A stretch of DNA of 64,000 bases from Serpula lacrymans var. lacrymans S7.9 (taxonomy: Eukaryota; Basidiomycota; Agaricomycetes; Boletales; Serpulaceae): NCBI RefSeq assembly GCF_000218685.1, contig NW_006763293.1, positions 1,358,720 through 1,422,719 on the forward strand, in the 5' to 3' direction. The notes under the pieces are model-generated. The model was not told where the DNA came from and ran no database searches. It saw nothing but the letters and a program-made list of their open reading frames with translations. Position 1 is the first letter of the stretch. Every line of letters starts with the position of its first letter. Positions 37,601 to 47,845 of this stretch are shown here, in pieces. Both the position numbers and the translations under genes were made by a program.

Positions 37601-37636
37601 GCACAGCTGATTAGTATCATAGTAACTGATAAATGA
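34624..37636 (+). CDS. IPI1: Pre-rRNA processing protein IPI1 (TEX10 family, Rix1 complex)
   Basis: Fourteen exons: 34624-34671, 34740-34812, 34864-34989, 35044-35147, 35202-35264, 35319-35550, 35611-35657, 35710-36078, 36143-36320, 36388-36464, 36519-36980, 37041-37175, 37226-37285, 37349-37636; 753 residues. The N-terminus is diagnostic: MPKSSKKKKEKAADFSKAKL, LKLGKGKQLASNVIDTSFKA, then SFDDLISHLGHYSAGVRKDA and HEAT-like repeats (IFPEIRIDAVRFLDLFLNVF; AGWMGNGTGHGKQVLEGYLG). This is Ipi1/Tex10, which with Rix1 and Ipi3 promotes ITS2 processing and late pre-60S maturation and also helps DNA replication licensing. Fungal Ipi1 proteins in basidiomycetes are longer than the yeast protein (334 residues), and this one is among them. 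The acceptor of exon 13 was chosen to give ETIIRFLLRLCQRRRAHMSY; the alternative upstream site gives an unlikely sequence. Confidence 0.88.
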
Positions 37637-37753
37637 AATATGTTAGTTGACGGCTCTTATTTGGGTGATTGAACATCCTATAGCAATGATTGCAAAGCCA
37701 GTTATTATGAAAGACCAGAAGCAAGCGCCAGAGACATGCATGATAATAATAGG

Positions 37754-38265
37754 CTACAAATAAACACCATCTTCCTCCGTCCCTTCTGAAGTAACACGCT
37801 CGTTCGTCGGAGAGGTATTTCTCCCATTTAGAGAAGTATCATGATTGGTGACTGATAGGGCAAAATCGTAATGAGCACCGCTGCTTTCTGGTACGCCTTT
37901 GTGGGTCAAAGCCAATTTCAGCATGAGTACGCGCTCTTGTTGTGAGCCTCTATCGAATCATGAGAAAAGGGGTAAAACTATCTCACTAAGTGGCTTACAT
38001 TGTGATCTCATTTTCCTCAATTGCTTGCAAAATATCTGGATCTTGAGACGACGGTGGGGGGCCTTTAGTATACTCCCGTAGTTCTTCCTGAGTTTGCCCC
38101 AGGTGAAGAAGCGAGTTTTCAAGACGAGCGATTTCTGGAGTATGCGTGAGCTACTTCAGCTGGTAGCAGGCAGGTATCTGCAAGACCTTCTGTTATCACG
38201 GGAAGGTCGAGGTGTATAGCTTCCTCTAGTGTAAACGGTTGTGAATACCGAGGAGAGAACTCCAT
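37754..38265 (-). CDS. Small coiled-coil protein, possibly ADC17/TMA17-like
   Basis: Exons 38265-38187, 38134-37999 and 37949-37754 give 136 residues. The middle is helical with heptad-like spacing: EIARLENSLLHLGQTQEELR, DILQAIEENEITIGSQQERV, LMLKLALTHKGV. The tail is polar and disordered. Length and the pattern of an N-terminal helix pair followed by a 'QEERI..LK.AL' helix recall the yeast proteasome-assembly chaperone Adc17/Tma17, but similarity is weak and judged from memory, so the name is not used. It is convergent with IPI1 (117 bp between stops). Two regular GT-AG introns (GTCTTG and GTAAGC donors) keep phase. Confidence 0.65.
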
Positions 38266-38375
38266 TGTACTGAAAGTTTGGTGGAAAAGGAGGGAGTGGT
38301 AGGAAACAGGAAAGTCACAATAACTGTCACTCGGTTGCGTCATTCATAATTCGTATGGATAAATAGTCACATATC

Positions 38376-38459
38376 GGCGTTATAGTGTAGCGGTCTTATC
38401 ACTCGAGATTTTGACGGGTTTGATTTCTCGAAACCCAGGTTCGATTCCTGGTAACGCCT
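38376..38459 (+). tRNA. tRNA-Gln (anticodon TTG) with 10-nt intron
   Basis: Acceptor arms GGCGTTA (38376-38382) and TAACGCC (38452-38458) pair perfectly, with T as discriminator. The D arm TAGTGTAGCGGTCTTATCAC is tRNA-Gln-like (A box). The anticodon stem CGAGA/TCTCG (38404-38408, 38426-38430) encloses loop TTTTGA...T with anticodon TTG at 38411-38413. Ten extra bases (38415-38424, CGGGTTTGAT) sit after position 37, the canonical site for nuclear tRNA introns. T arm CCAGG-TTCGATT-CCTGG is perfect (B box). Exact intron ends could shift by one base. No CCA is encoded, as expected for a nuclear gene. Confidence 0.93.
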
Positions 38460-38466
38460 TCGGTGA

Positions 38467-38473
38467 TTTTTTT
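38467..38473 (+). terminator. Pol III terminator (T7) after tRNA-Gln
   Basis: Seven T residues begin eight bases after the tRNA 3' end, the standard RNA polymerase III stop signal. Confidence 0.85.
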
Positions 38474-38597
38474 ATTTGTTTGTAGAACTCTGCGTACATA
38501 TATTTACTACCTTAGAGTTCAAATCTTTCGACAGATCATTAATATATATTCTTGCTCCTACATACAGCTAGATGTTTGATCATGCGGAGAGCAATTA

Positions 38598-38740
38598 TCA
38601 ACATGTGCTGATCCGGGCCAACATTGTCCAATAAATGTAGTCTGGTCCGAAGTAAGGACCTTTGGCAGGAACCCCCGCTTCGGTAGTAATAGAGAAGGCA
38701 CCATGAGCGGCACCTTCGGCTTGAACTCGGCATTTTGTGG
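38598..38740 (-). pseudogene. Orphan C-terminal coding fragment, related to one at 48.3 kb
   Basis: On the minus strand, after a TGACTAG acceptor at 38741, an open stretch of 46 codons encodes AEGAAHGAFSITTEAG and GVPAKGPYFGPDYIY, ending in TGA at 38598. Fifteen codons (38675-38631) align with 48371-48415 on the plus strand, 11 of 15 residues identical. No upstream exon is recognisable next to it. I infer a remnant of a host or transposon-carried gene; the family is unknown to me. Confidence 0.45.
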
Positions 38741-38831
38741 CTAGTCACACCAGGAAAAAGCACATAAAGGTTTCAGCTGAAACAGCTACTGTAGAGAACA
38801 AATGTTATGTACATGATCCCTACTATCGTTG

Positions 38832-38853
38832 GACACCGGATGCAACCGGTGTC
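38832..38853. repeat. Perfect 8-bp inverted repeat
   Basis: GACACCGG and CCGGTGTC separated by ATGCAA. It could form a hairpin or be a protein-binding dyad; no function is assigned. Confidence 0.6.
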
Positions 38854-38899
38854 ATGCACCAAAGTTGATTGGTAGCATGAACAGGTGTCAATAACGAAG

Positions 38900-41800
38900 C
38901 AAATATTCAAAAAGACTCGCCTTTGCACCACACAGGCACAGTGCCACGTGGAATAGTAATTTATATTGCCTTTTTTGAACTTGTGGCTGATCAGCACCAC
39001 CTCTATTAGGCAATCCAGTCACGCTCACCTTTGTTTTTCCATTCGGTACTTTCGGCATTTCGGCATTTCGGCAAATTTTTGCGTTGCCACTGGCTACACA
39101 TTGCATTGCGCCATCGCTTTTGTCATTTCCCTTACTCCCCTTCCTTTGCCTAGCCCCTTCCTCTCCTTTTTATTCTCACCTGACGGTCGTTTCTGGATCC
39201 CCATTCTAATCCACTTTTTCGTCAACTCCACCCTCCTCCTCATCTTATTTGCACCCCCACCATTTCTGATGTCACCACTTCCTATCCGCTTCCGTCGCCG
39301 ATCCGTTGACTACCACGTGCCACTGCTGATATCAGCAAAGCCCCGGCGGCCGGTCCAAATAGGGCAACAGGTCCATCTTCATGATGTCAATCTGCCATCA
39401 TATACTATCAAAACATCGGTCGCTCGTCTTGCCTGGTTGGAGCGTGGGTGGGTAGTTTTTGAGCTGGAGAAGGTTCATCCCCTTGCGTCGCCCATGTTTA
39501 TTGCTGTCCCATTCACTTGGGTACACTTATCTTTTGTCCATCGTCTTCGCTACAGCTACACCTACCACACGCTGCCTGGGACTCACTTGTTCCAAATTGG
39601 AACTACTCCTCTCCCTCCCTCGTTTGATCAGGTGGTCCAACACAACCAGTCCATTGGTAAGGCCATGGAACTGTCGAATTTGGACTAGGTGGTGGACCGG
39701 TGGCTCCAGTTTCTTTTTCTTCAGCAGAACATTCATTTACAGTGTGATTATTTTTGATTTTTGAATCATTTTTATGGACACATATTTTTTAGAATGCCTG
39801 ACTGACAATAAAGGAACTGTGTTGATACTGATAGTGTTTTGCCTTGCCCTTTTTTTACTGCATCTTCCCATGACATCATGATTTTCCTGCTCTCTTTTTG
39901 CTATTGGACTTTACTTTATGGCTGTACAAACCTGTGACATTACTCACAGCATTCATTGTTCTATCCCTTTCTTTTCCTTTTTTGACAATCTTATCCTGTA
40001 CTACCTACACAGGATTTGTCAGCATACATTCCTTCCTTCATGTTCTTTCTCATTCTTTTTGCACAGCTATACTGTGCATAGCCTACTTTTCTTTTACTAT
40101 AGAAACCCCTGTATTTTACCTTGTAAAAAGAACAAGAACTCAATTCCAGACTTCTTCTCTAATCTTAAGTCCACTTCTTGCTGCTACTTGTGATCCAGTG
40201 TGGTCACAACACTTCCCACTGCTACCACTGTTAATTGCTGTCATCGTCACTTCCCACTTTTGAAGTCATTGTTATCCCTTTCAATTAGAGTCCTTCTGAG
40301 CACTACAGTTTGTGCGTCAGGAGCCTGCTATCACTGGGAACCTCATCACCTCATCATCCTCGTTGTTCTCAAACCTACCTTGTGCTACAATTAGCAAGGT
40401 AGTGCTCATCTATACTCGTCACTAAGCCCCTATCTTCTATAAATTCAACTATCCCTCCTCCTCAAAACCCACACTCATACACCTCTGGGTTTTACTTTGA
40501 AGGATCTTTATATGTACCACCCCACGAACAACCAGACCACTCCACTGTTCTAGGAGGCAAAGCCCATAAACAAGTTCCGTGGAATCTGGGAGGATTGTGT
40601 GTTAGTTTGTTTTTGTGTGTGGTTTTCTAACAGCAGTTCTCATCATCGACACCAGTAAGAGATATGCACTTGGGCCTCCAGAGGCTCAACAATCACTGTA
40701 CAGGTAGCTAGAAAATTGTCAGATGTAGAATATAGTATAGAGAATATAATTGTGAAATAATTTAGTGAATAGCTTATCTGTAGCAACAACGACAGACCTG
40801 ACACTATGCTCTTGAACTCCAGAAGTGTGAATTTTGAGGGAAAGATGGCCAGATTTGACCAGATCTTGTGCTGGGAATATTGCAATATCTTTCTAGAAAA
40901 TGTCAATAGGTAGGCCCCTACAATGCCAGATACTTACTGAGCTGATTGGGGCCTCAAAGCGTCTGGAGAAACAAAAACAATGATGGAGTCATGACTAGGC
41001 GACTGAAACAGACAATCACACACCAAGATAATCAATCAAGGACTGCTAGCTCCGCTTTGGTATGTACCGCACATACCACCAGCATCAGGACTTGTGTGAC
41101 CTGGCGGAATTTGACTTGTAAGCTCCGCCTGATTTGGTCTGTGAGTGCCGCTGTGACCCAGTGTGACCAGAAATTGCAGAACCATTCCAAAGCATGTGTC
41201 GTCTTTTCGGTTTTGTTCCGCTGCTCCAATGCTTCAAGTTCTTGCTTATTTTTCTACATAGGCAGCTAGAAAACTAAAAATTATATCTACTGGTCAAGTT
41301 CCGACAGTCTAAAGCTCAACGACTGGTGAGTTATTCAACTTCTCCCCAGACCAATTGCACCTATTGTCCAACGATAGTACTATTGTATCACAACTACGAC
41401 AATTTATGTAGCACCTTGGACCTATATGACTCTGAATATCCCATTTCTTTTTGCCCATGTTTTGGTTTAGGTGTGTCTGCAATTGGAGTGGCTGACAGTT
41501 TCACTATCTCAATGGCTCTGTAACAACCAAGAGTTATTTACTCTGGCGCACACAGGAACACACTATAAAGAAGATGATGGGGAGTGGTTACCCCTTAGGC
41601 TGCAGTGAGTTAGGTTTCTCTCACCTCTATATTACCCATCTATGATTCAAATGGGAAGTGCTGTCCCCCAGACTCACATAAGGTACTGTACAGTTGTAAA
41701 TAAAGTTCAAAGTCTGATGTTTAGCATGTGACTGGTCATGTGACTATGAAAAGTTAAAAATGTAAAGTAAAGTAAATGGTCACATGACTGGTCATGTGAC

Positions 41801-41935
41801 TTGGAAAATAAAAGTAGAAGTACAAAAGTGAAGTGTAAGTAGGTGCTGGTATGTCAATTGTAACAGGCTCAGCCCCAGTAAAAAGTGGATCTTGTCAGAA
41901 CGAGGGAAATCTAGACTGACCAATTATCTAGATGA
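38900..41935. other. Repeat-like, pyrimidine-rich gene desert
   Basis: About 3 kb without a supported gene. The plus strand between about 39100 and 40450 is strongly C/T-rich, which by itself opens long frames (for example 38966-39688, 240 codons). A TATAAA at about 40438, a TAACA end near 40632 and pyrimidine-rich composition recall an LTR, but no matching second LTR or target duplication was found. I treat it as transposon-derived debris. Confidence 0.45.
41725..41801. repeat. Cluster of GTCATGTGAC-type direct and inverted repeats
   Basis: CATGTGACT occurs twice in 41725-41745. At 41779-41800 GTCACATGAC and GTCATGTGAC form a perfect 10-bp inverted repeat with a 2-bp spacer. TGACTGGTCATGTGACT is shared by both blocks, 54 bp apart. 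They lie outside the accessory genes of the Plavaka-like element and could be subterminal transposase sites; that is inference. Confidence 0.7.
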
Positions 41936-42202
41936 CACCAGGCATCCTCAGAAAAATGGGACTATTTTATAGATTTAATCTATGTAGAACAAGTAGAATC
42001 TATTCAATTATATATTATCGTTATAGCTAGAATTGCTCAGATCTCACAAGGCTGTATTAAATACATGTGTGATATTGTAAAATCTATTGAAATCGAGTTT
42101 GCTCGATGTCCTATTCATTTGAGAAATCAAAGAAAGCATGATAAATATGCTATCAAGCAGATGTCCCAGCCGCCTGTTTCTATTGGGTCAGACATTAGCT
42201 AA
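41936..42202 (+). other. ATG-less open frame of 88 codons
   Basis: Open frame with no early ATG, reading SEKWDYFIDLIYVEQVESIQ and IAQISQGCIKYMCDIVKSIE, then RNQRKHDKYAIKQMSQ before TAA at 42200-42202. Amino-acid use is balanced, unlike chance frames nearby. It overlaps the 3' end of the minus-strand accessory gene. Possibly an exon or remnant of a transposon protein; no family recognised. Confidence 0.3.
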
Positions 42203-42723
42203 ATACACTACATACAAGAAAATATACAACTTTACCTGTGTCTGAGCTGCTTCTGCACGTTCTTGGTACATCTGTAACGAGAAAAGTAGTGTGAGTGTTT
42301 GCAACTGAGAAAAACTGTTGCGGAGGCATACCTTTTTAGTTTCCTGGTCCAGGTTGTTGTAGTATGTTTTGTACTCCTCTGCCGTCCCATTTTTATTCAT
42401 TTTGAGCCAGTCAAGTGCACAAAGGTTCCTAGAAAGATATGTACAAAATCAGAAAGCGAGAGAGTGTCATAATGAAGTTGGTTGACATACCTCGCTGTAT
42501 TTGTATTTCTAGGACACAACTTGTTCTTTTTGGGCACCTTGGCTTTCCCCGCATCCTGGTCCTCCCTCATAACATCAACAGATTGCTGATCTGTCCTGTC
42601 CAAAACCACGCAAGTTTTGGATGGTTCTAAGACACCATTAATAGTTGGTGTCAGCGGAAGGACTTGAGGGGGTGGTGGTGGTGATATCGAGGCTTCTGGC
42701 TGAGTCTGTTCAGTGATGGTCAT
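42188..42723 (-). CDS. Transposon accessory protein, HMG-box-like
   Basis: Exons 42723-42491, 42428-42332 and 42271-42188 give about 137 residues, the last exon's end being uncertain (a donor GTAAAG at 42235 could lead to another exon). An N-terminal Pro/Thr-rich part and KAKVPKKNKLCPR precede RNLCALDWLKMNKNGTAEEY, KTYYNNLDQETKKMYQERAE, which has the spacing of a short HMG-box-like helix set. It sits downstream of the transposase in the same orientation, with the coiled-coil accessory gene between, as in multi-gene Plavaka elements. The HMG comparison is by pattern and is tentative. It appears intact. Confidence 0.5.
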
Positions 42724-42832
42724 ATTGCTGGGGTTGGATAGTGTTTATTGAGAGATGATATCTGGGCTACTAGGAATGACATTAGCTCTACAAAACAGTT
42801 AGTAAACAAGTGATGGGCTGTCTATGTATCAG

Positions 42833-44199
42833 TTATACGCATAGTGTTTTGAATCTATAATTGTTTAGCGAAGCCCAAACAAATATTAAACAAAAATGTA
42901 CCTGGACTGGGGTCCACTTCTCTGTGCATTCGCTCTTCGAAACATCCAATGTTGGTGTATTGCCAGATGGAATTGACTGCTTGCTGGACCTTTGTTTCTT
43001 CACTGGATGAGAGGGGCTGACTAACATGCTCTCTGGCAATCGTTTGCTGCTGTCTTTGTTGGCATGTAGATTTTTCTTTGAATCATCAATGGCCTCATTC
43101 TTGACAGCTTTTTTCTCTGCTCTAGTGAAATGGTTTGCATACCAGGAGGGGTAGTTGTCGATTGCAAGTTGATCGGCTTTCCAGTCACTTTCACAGAAGC
43201 AAAGTTGAGGGAATTTCTTATACATCTTGCTCCTGTAATAGTCAAGGACTGCGCGGCTTGTAGACATCCACGTTTTTGGTGCCATCCCTAAGTCAGCCAA
43301 TTCAAACCAAATTGAGCGAGCGAGCTTGCGTATGTTCCTCCCCCCTTCCTCTGTATCAATGGTAGTCCTATCCTCGTACTCTACATAAAACAACCTATTA
43401 AGGGCCTTCTCACCAATCCCAGATATTTGCTCTGGGTTTAACTGTGCCTCTTGGTATTCTTTACAATGTTGCTGGTACTCTTGCTTCCGCCAGAATCGGA
43501 CATTAGGGTAGTCCTCTCTTTTCAAAGCAACGTCCAAGACAACAATTGGAAGTGTTGGCACTTCAATAGCGCCATCAGGACCCTTCTTGATTGATATAGG
43601 CTGTCTGAAATCTGTTAAGAGCTGTGGCACTTTTTGAACAAGTGCATCATATGCGCCTCTAAAATCCTGTTTTCAGCGTAAAATATAATAATTAATAGAT
43701 TGACTTACTGTAGTGTATCGTTCTTTGCCCGCAATATTTCATTTTGCAGGTGCAGTTTGCTGTTTGCTTGCTGTAATTCCATCATCTGGCTGACCAGATC
43801 ATTTGGCTGTGAGGAATGACCAATTCCAGCACTATAGCTTGAGGTTGTATTGAGAGAAGATGAGCTCTATTGAATAGATTGAATGTTAGCATGGCTGCTT
43901 TAAAACCAGTAAGGGTAAAAATTGCTTACACTGTTAAGTTCACGAGCACCAAACTGCAGTCCCAATGAATTTTGCATAGTAGCTGACCTGGACCTATTGT
44001 TGACCATAAAAGCTGGGCTAAATTCACGGTCTGTGTAGACTGGATTAGTTGTACATGATTCACTGATAGCAGAAAGTGAGGCTGCAGGAGAGTCAGGAAA
44101 AGGGCCAGATTCTGTTCCAGGTGACTGGTCAAGAAGATATGGAGAAGCTGAAGGGAAAGTATGATGTGATTATTTCAAAAAACCTGTTAATGCATTCAT
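42833..44199 (-). CDS. Transposon accessory protein with coiled coil, unknown function
   Basis: Exons 44199-44184, 44147-43930, 43866-43709 and 43658-42833 give about 405 residues. It has a Ser/Pro-rich N-terminus, a short coiled coil (SQMMELQQANSKLHLQNEIL), then a folded-looking region: PTLPIVVLDVALKREDYPNV, RFWRKQEYQQHCKEYQEAQ, RKLARSIWFELADLGMAPKT, SRAVLDYYRSKMYKKFPQLC, and a basic KKQRSSKQ segment. The acceptor A-GGC at 43658 was required by phase. The 3' end is uncertain: a GTACAT donor at 42901 would give an earlier stop. I do not recognise the family; position and orientation tie it to the Plavaka-like transposase upstream. Unlike the transposase, its frame is intact. Confidence 0.5.
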
Positions 44200-44430
44200 T
44201 GGAGCGAGTGGAATTGTGTGATGGCCGTGCCTTTGTGAATATGATGATGTTGATGAAAACAGTTTGAGTTGTGTTGTGACAAAAAAGGAAATATCCTACT
44301 TTCTGCGACCAAGTCCAAACCAAAGTAGCACAGATACTTCTTTGGGGCACTACTTCCACATTGAATTCCTCTATCACGGTAAAATATTGGCAAGGGCTAC
44401 GCTACCTGATACTATTTTACCTATAGTTTA

Positions 44431-47400
44431 TTAGTTACTATTGAACAGAGACCTGAACCTTGAACAAGATTTTGTCCAGTAGACTATACATGCTACGTCT
44501 AACCCAGGCTTCTCTAACGCAAAAACCCTTGCAACATTCTCACCAGGAAATGGTACATGGGGGACCATTGCGACCACTGAAACAAACAATGTCCTTCACC
44601 CCGATAACTTGAAGGCCAGTATCACCTTGAGAAGTGCATGACCAGACTGTGTTTGAGGATGCCTTGAGGAGAGTCGCATGTGGTTTTGAATAAATAGATA
44701 CAAGTGCATGTGGTTTCTCTTTGCCATCAAGCTGCAGACGTAAAAGAAAATAGAACAAAACTTCGGCAAAGTGAAGCTGCCCATGTAGATACACCTGAGA
44801 GTAACGTAGGTGAGTACCACTTCTGAGAAGATTAGTGTTTAATACTATACCTTCACATTTCTTGCGACTCTAACCCTTTCTTTTGGCTTTAGTATCTCTT
44901 TCCAGGCTGACCGTGCAACCTGTCCATTTGGGAGTCACAATTGTGCCCACCATACAACCATAGGATTCCATTCATTCACAGCAGCTGTATTGTAGGTGCT
45001 CATTGTTAACAGGTAGGCACGGATGACCTCAACTTCACAGTCACGAACATTGCTGGGGTATTTTTCCTTTGCTCGTAACAGGACATATCCACCTTCAACG
45101 TCCTTTGCACCCTTCAGAAGAGAATTTCTTTCTGGATTGAGGATAGGGATCATTGCCTTTAGTGCATTGATTTGAGAGCGAAGTAGGCCTCGTTGGGAAA
45201 TATTTGCATAAGGGTTTGAGGGTTGGCGCATTTCTTGGCCCAGATTACCTATAGTCCTTTTAATTGTCCACTGTGACGAGCAAATTCCCGGACCACTTTG
45301 AGTAACCTCTGGACCTAGATGATGGGCAGTGTGTATAGAGGGGTGAATAAAGTGGAGCCGGTCTGTTTGTCGCTGGTAATAAAGTAGTTCAAATTCTGCC
45401 GTAAACTTGAGTATTTTCTTGTGAGCTTCTTGAAGATCAGGTAATAGGATTTTGTGCTGGTTGAATATGTGAATGCTGTAGACCAGTTTACAGAAGTTTT
45501 TCCAGTATTTCTCTGGAAGCACACCATACAATACACCTGGTGCTAGCCCGTAGATGTAAAGTAAGAACTCCCATGCTTTATATCCACTAGATATCTTCTC
45601 AGCTGGGTTCCGTGGTGGCCGATCAAATGAGCCAGGAAGATAGCAAGTGCTATTCTCTATCATCTTGCCATGTTGTGTCCACACCTCGTCACATAATACA
45701 CCCCAATCCCAGGAGCTCTTGTCATCTGTTTTATCACAAGCAATGTTTTTCTGCCATAGATTGATGAGTAAGTCAGGAATGTTGAGTGCAACAAGGTGCA
45801 TGATATCTGAGCCAAAGGTTTTGGGTACACCGAGGTTGCATTGCGGTGGGAGACCAAGGAAAATGGTTGGTTTTGAGATACCTGTTTCTAGGCGACATTG
45901 TTTGTATTGTGTACTATTTGGTGAAGAGACCAGATAGTGTAGATTGATGTGATAGGCCTCTGAAGACCCAGACAGGACAGTTCAAAAGTTGACATCATCA
46001 TGATCACATCCTTGAATTTGGTAATTGAGTGGTTTGAGCATAGCGGGATAGTAATGTGTCCCGCCAGGCTTATGCCGTCCCTTTTGTGCACAGAGCTGTT
46101 GACATCCATTTCTACCATGATACCCAGCAAAACCATTCAGGTATAATAAACCAGGACTGTCCAAAGTTGCTATTGCAATGAATAGCTTGGAAATATAAGA
46201 TCTATAGAGGGAAGCATCCCAAATATGAAGGCCTTCCTTTTGTAGGGCAGCAAGATGGTGCAAGCCTGGAAACATAAAGGAGTCGAGGATTTTTGGCTTG
46301 TTTGGCCCTGGTATGAAGCCGCCAGACAGCACATATTTCTTTTTGTAGCAAACATCTGGTGGGTGATCCATGACTACCCAGATGTAAATCCAGCAGTCCG
46401 ATGCCTTGTTCTCATATAGTTGTGCGCCGTCAATTGATAACATGAGGACCATGTCATTAGGGCCTATCCTTCCATCTGCAACCGCATTAAGATAATCCTG
46501 GCCATGGAAGAAATCGTCATATACATGAATGGTGCTGTTTTCTTGCTTGAGTTGCTCAAAAATTTGAGATGTTTGACATTCACAGTAGTGCATCCTGTCA
46601 GCACTATCAGGATGTCTCCACAGTGCTTGTAGCTGTGGCCCAAGAGGAATAGTATGAAATTCCTGACGTGCAACCTTCTGTTTCCCGCCACTGGCTGCAA
46701 GTTTGGCTGAGTCGTATCAGGATTCACCGCATTTGGGACATGCAATGAGTTTGCTGAAGGGGCCTGTGTAGGCCAAGCATGAATTTATACACATGTCGTT
46801 TTTGATGGAATCAACACCACTCAACTCAGTTATACATTGCTTGACTTGGTCGTATGAAAGGACTTTGCTGTCAGGATGACATTTAAGAATCACTTCCCGG
46901 ACCAAGTTGTAAGATTCCTGTGATGAATTGGTGAGGGCAAGAAAAATGTCTAGGGAAAGGATAGTGTCGGGATCATCAATTTCAATGGCAGATTGGGGTG
47001 GGTTTCAATGACATTCTAAGGAATCTTTACTAAGCTTGATATTGCTGTCATCAAGTGTTGCGTCCTTCAAAGCATGGATAAACTCCATAGCTATATGTAT
47101 ATCATCCAACTGCACTGTTTCAGAGAGAGCGTCAAGATCAATCTCGTAGGAGTTTGCATCTGCAGCGGTAGTAGATGCTCATTGTGATATCTTCATCTTC
47201 ACTGTGACCACTGCTGAGTCCTCCAGCACTGGACTGAGAATCACACCCGAGTGAGCACTCCGTGACAAGATATGAAGGTAGTAGAATAATACTCACCATG
47301 CTGTGTTGTCTCCTTAATATGAGTGTCTTCAAGTCGTCCATCTCATCACCACACTGAGATCCTGCTGGTGAATTTTCAAGTTGTGCAGTCGAGCTGCTAG

Positions 47401-47845
47401 GTATCGACACAGTTGAATTGTAAATGAACAATGTCTCTGATTCAGGAGAGCCAGATGTCATTTTTGGGTCTTCGGATAGGTCTGGCAGTGGTTGTGGGGA
47501 ACTGGGAGAGGGTGGAATTGAGAGACTAGAAGTTGTTGTGCTGAACGTTATAGCCAATGCATGTCGAAAGAATGTTGAGTGGGAGACTTGTTGTGGCTCC
47601 CCGCGACAAAAGCGAGTGCAATTGCAAGTGTAATGGACCCCAGGCGACGACATGCGGATGTCACTACAACTGTCTGGAACACACAAAGTTGGAGATCAAA
47701 TTGAGACCTTGCATAGAATTATAAGTACTTACTAGCAGCCAGGAAACAACGTGTAGTCTTGATTAAGTCCACATGAAAGGTGCATGTTGAGGAGATTGAG
47801 CGAAACATCGAGCTCGATTGAGGATGGTGGCGTGGATGTTGCCAT
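44431..47845 (-). pseudogene. Plavaka-type (CACTA-related) transposase, broken by four TGA codons and a frameshift
   Basis: An N-terminal part (from about 47845; HYTCNCTRFCRGEPQQVSHS) is linked through short introns to a long frame between about 47160 and 44820. Family blocks in order: PDTILSLDIFLALTNSSQES, DMCINSCLAYTGPF, MVLMLSIDGAQLYENKASDC (catalytic Asp), KKYVLSGGFIPGPNKPKILD, GCQQLCAQKGRHKPGGTHYY, FGSDIMHLVALNIPDLL, SGYKAWEFLLYIYGLAPGVL, LYYQRQTDRLHFIHPSIHTA and ICSSQWTIKRTIGNLGQEMR. These are the Plavaka/Tnp2 order. In-frame TGA codons stand at 47007-47005, 46719-46717, 45984-45982 and 44937-44935; no TAA or TAG interrupts. A C-terminal exon (from about 44807) reaches DIV, then shifts frame near 44590 before LEKPGLDVACIVYW and the stop at 44431. 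The element is thus inactive. Confidence 0.85.

Noticed and set aside
38966..39688. Single-exon open frame of 240 codons on the plus strand
   Set aside because: It lies in strongly C/T-rich sequence, which lacks stop codons by composition; no motif, no homology I recognise, and the surroundings are repeat-like. Kept only as part of the desert description.
39820..40631. Possible solo LTR (TGTTGATAC ... TCTAACA with TATAAA inside)
   Set aside because: Flanking five bases do not form a target-site duplication and no second copy exists in the window, so element ends are not supported.
44431..47845. TGA read as selenocysteine or recoded in the transposase
   Set aside because: Fungi in this group lack selenocysteine insertion as far as known, a frameshift is also present near 44590, and other genes here use TGA as a normal stop.
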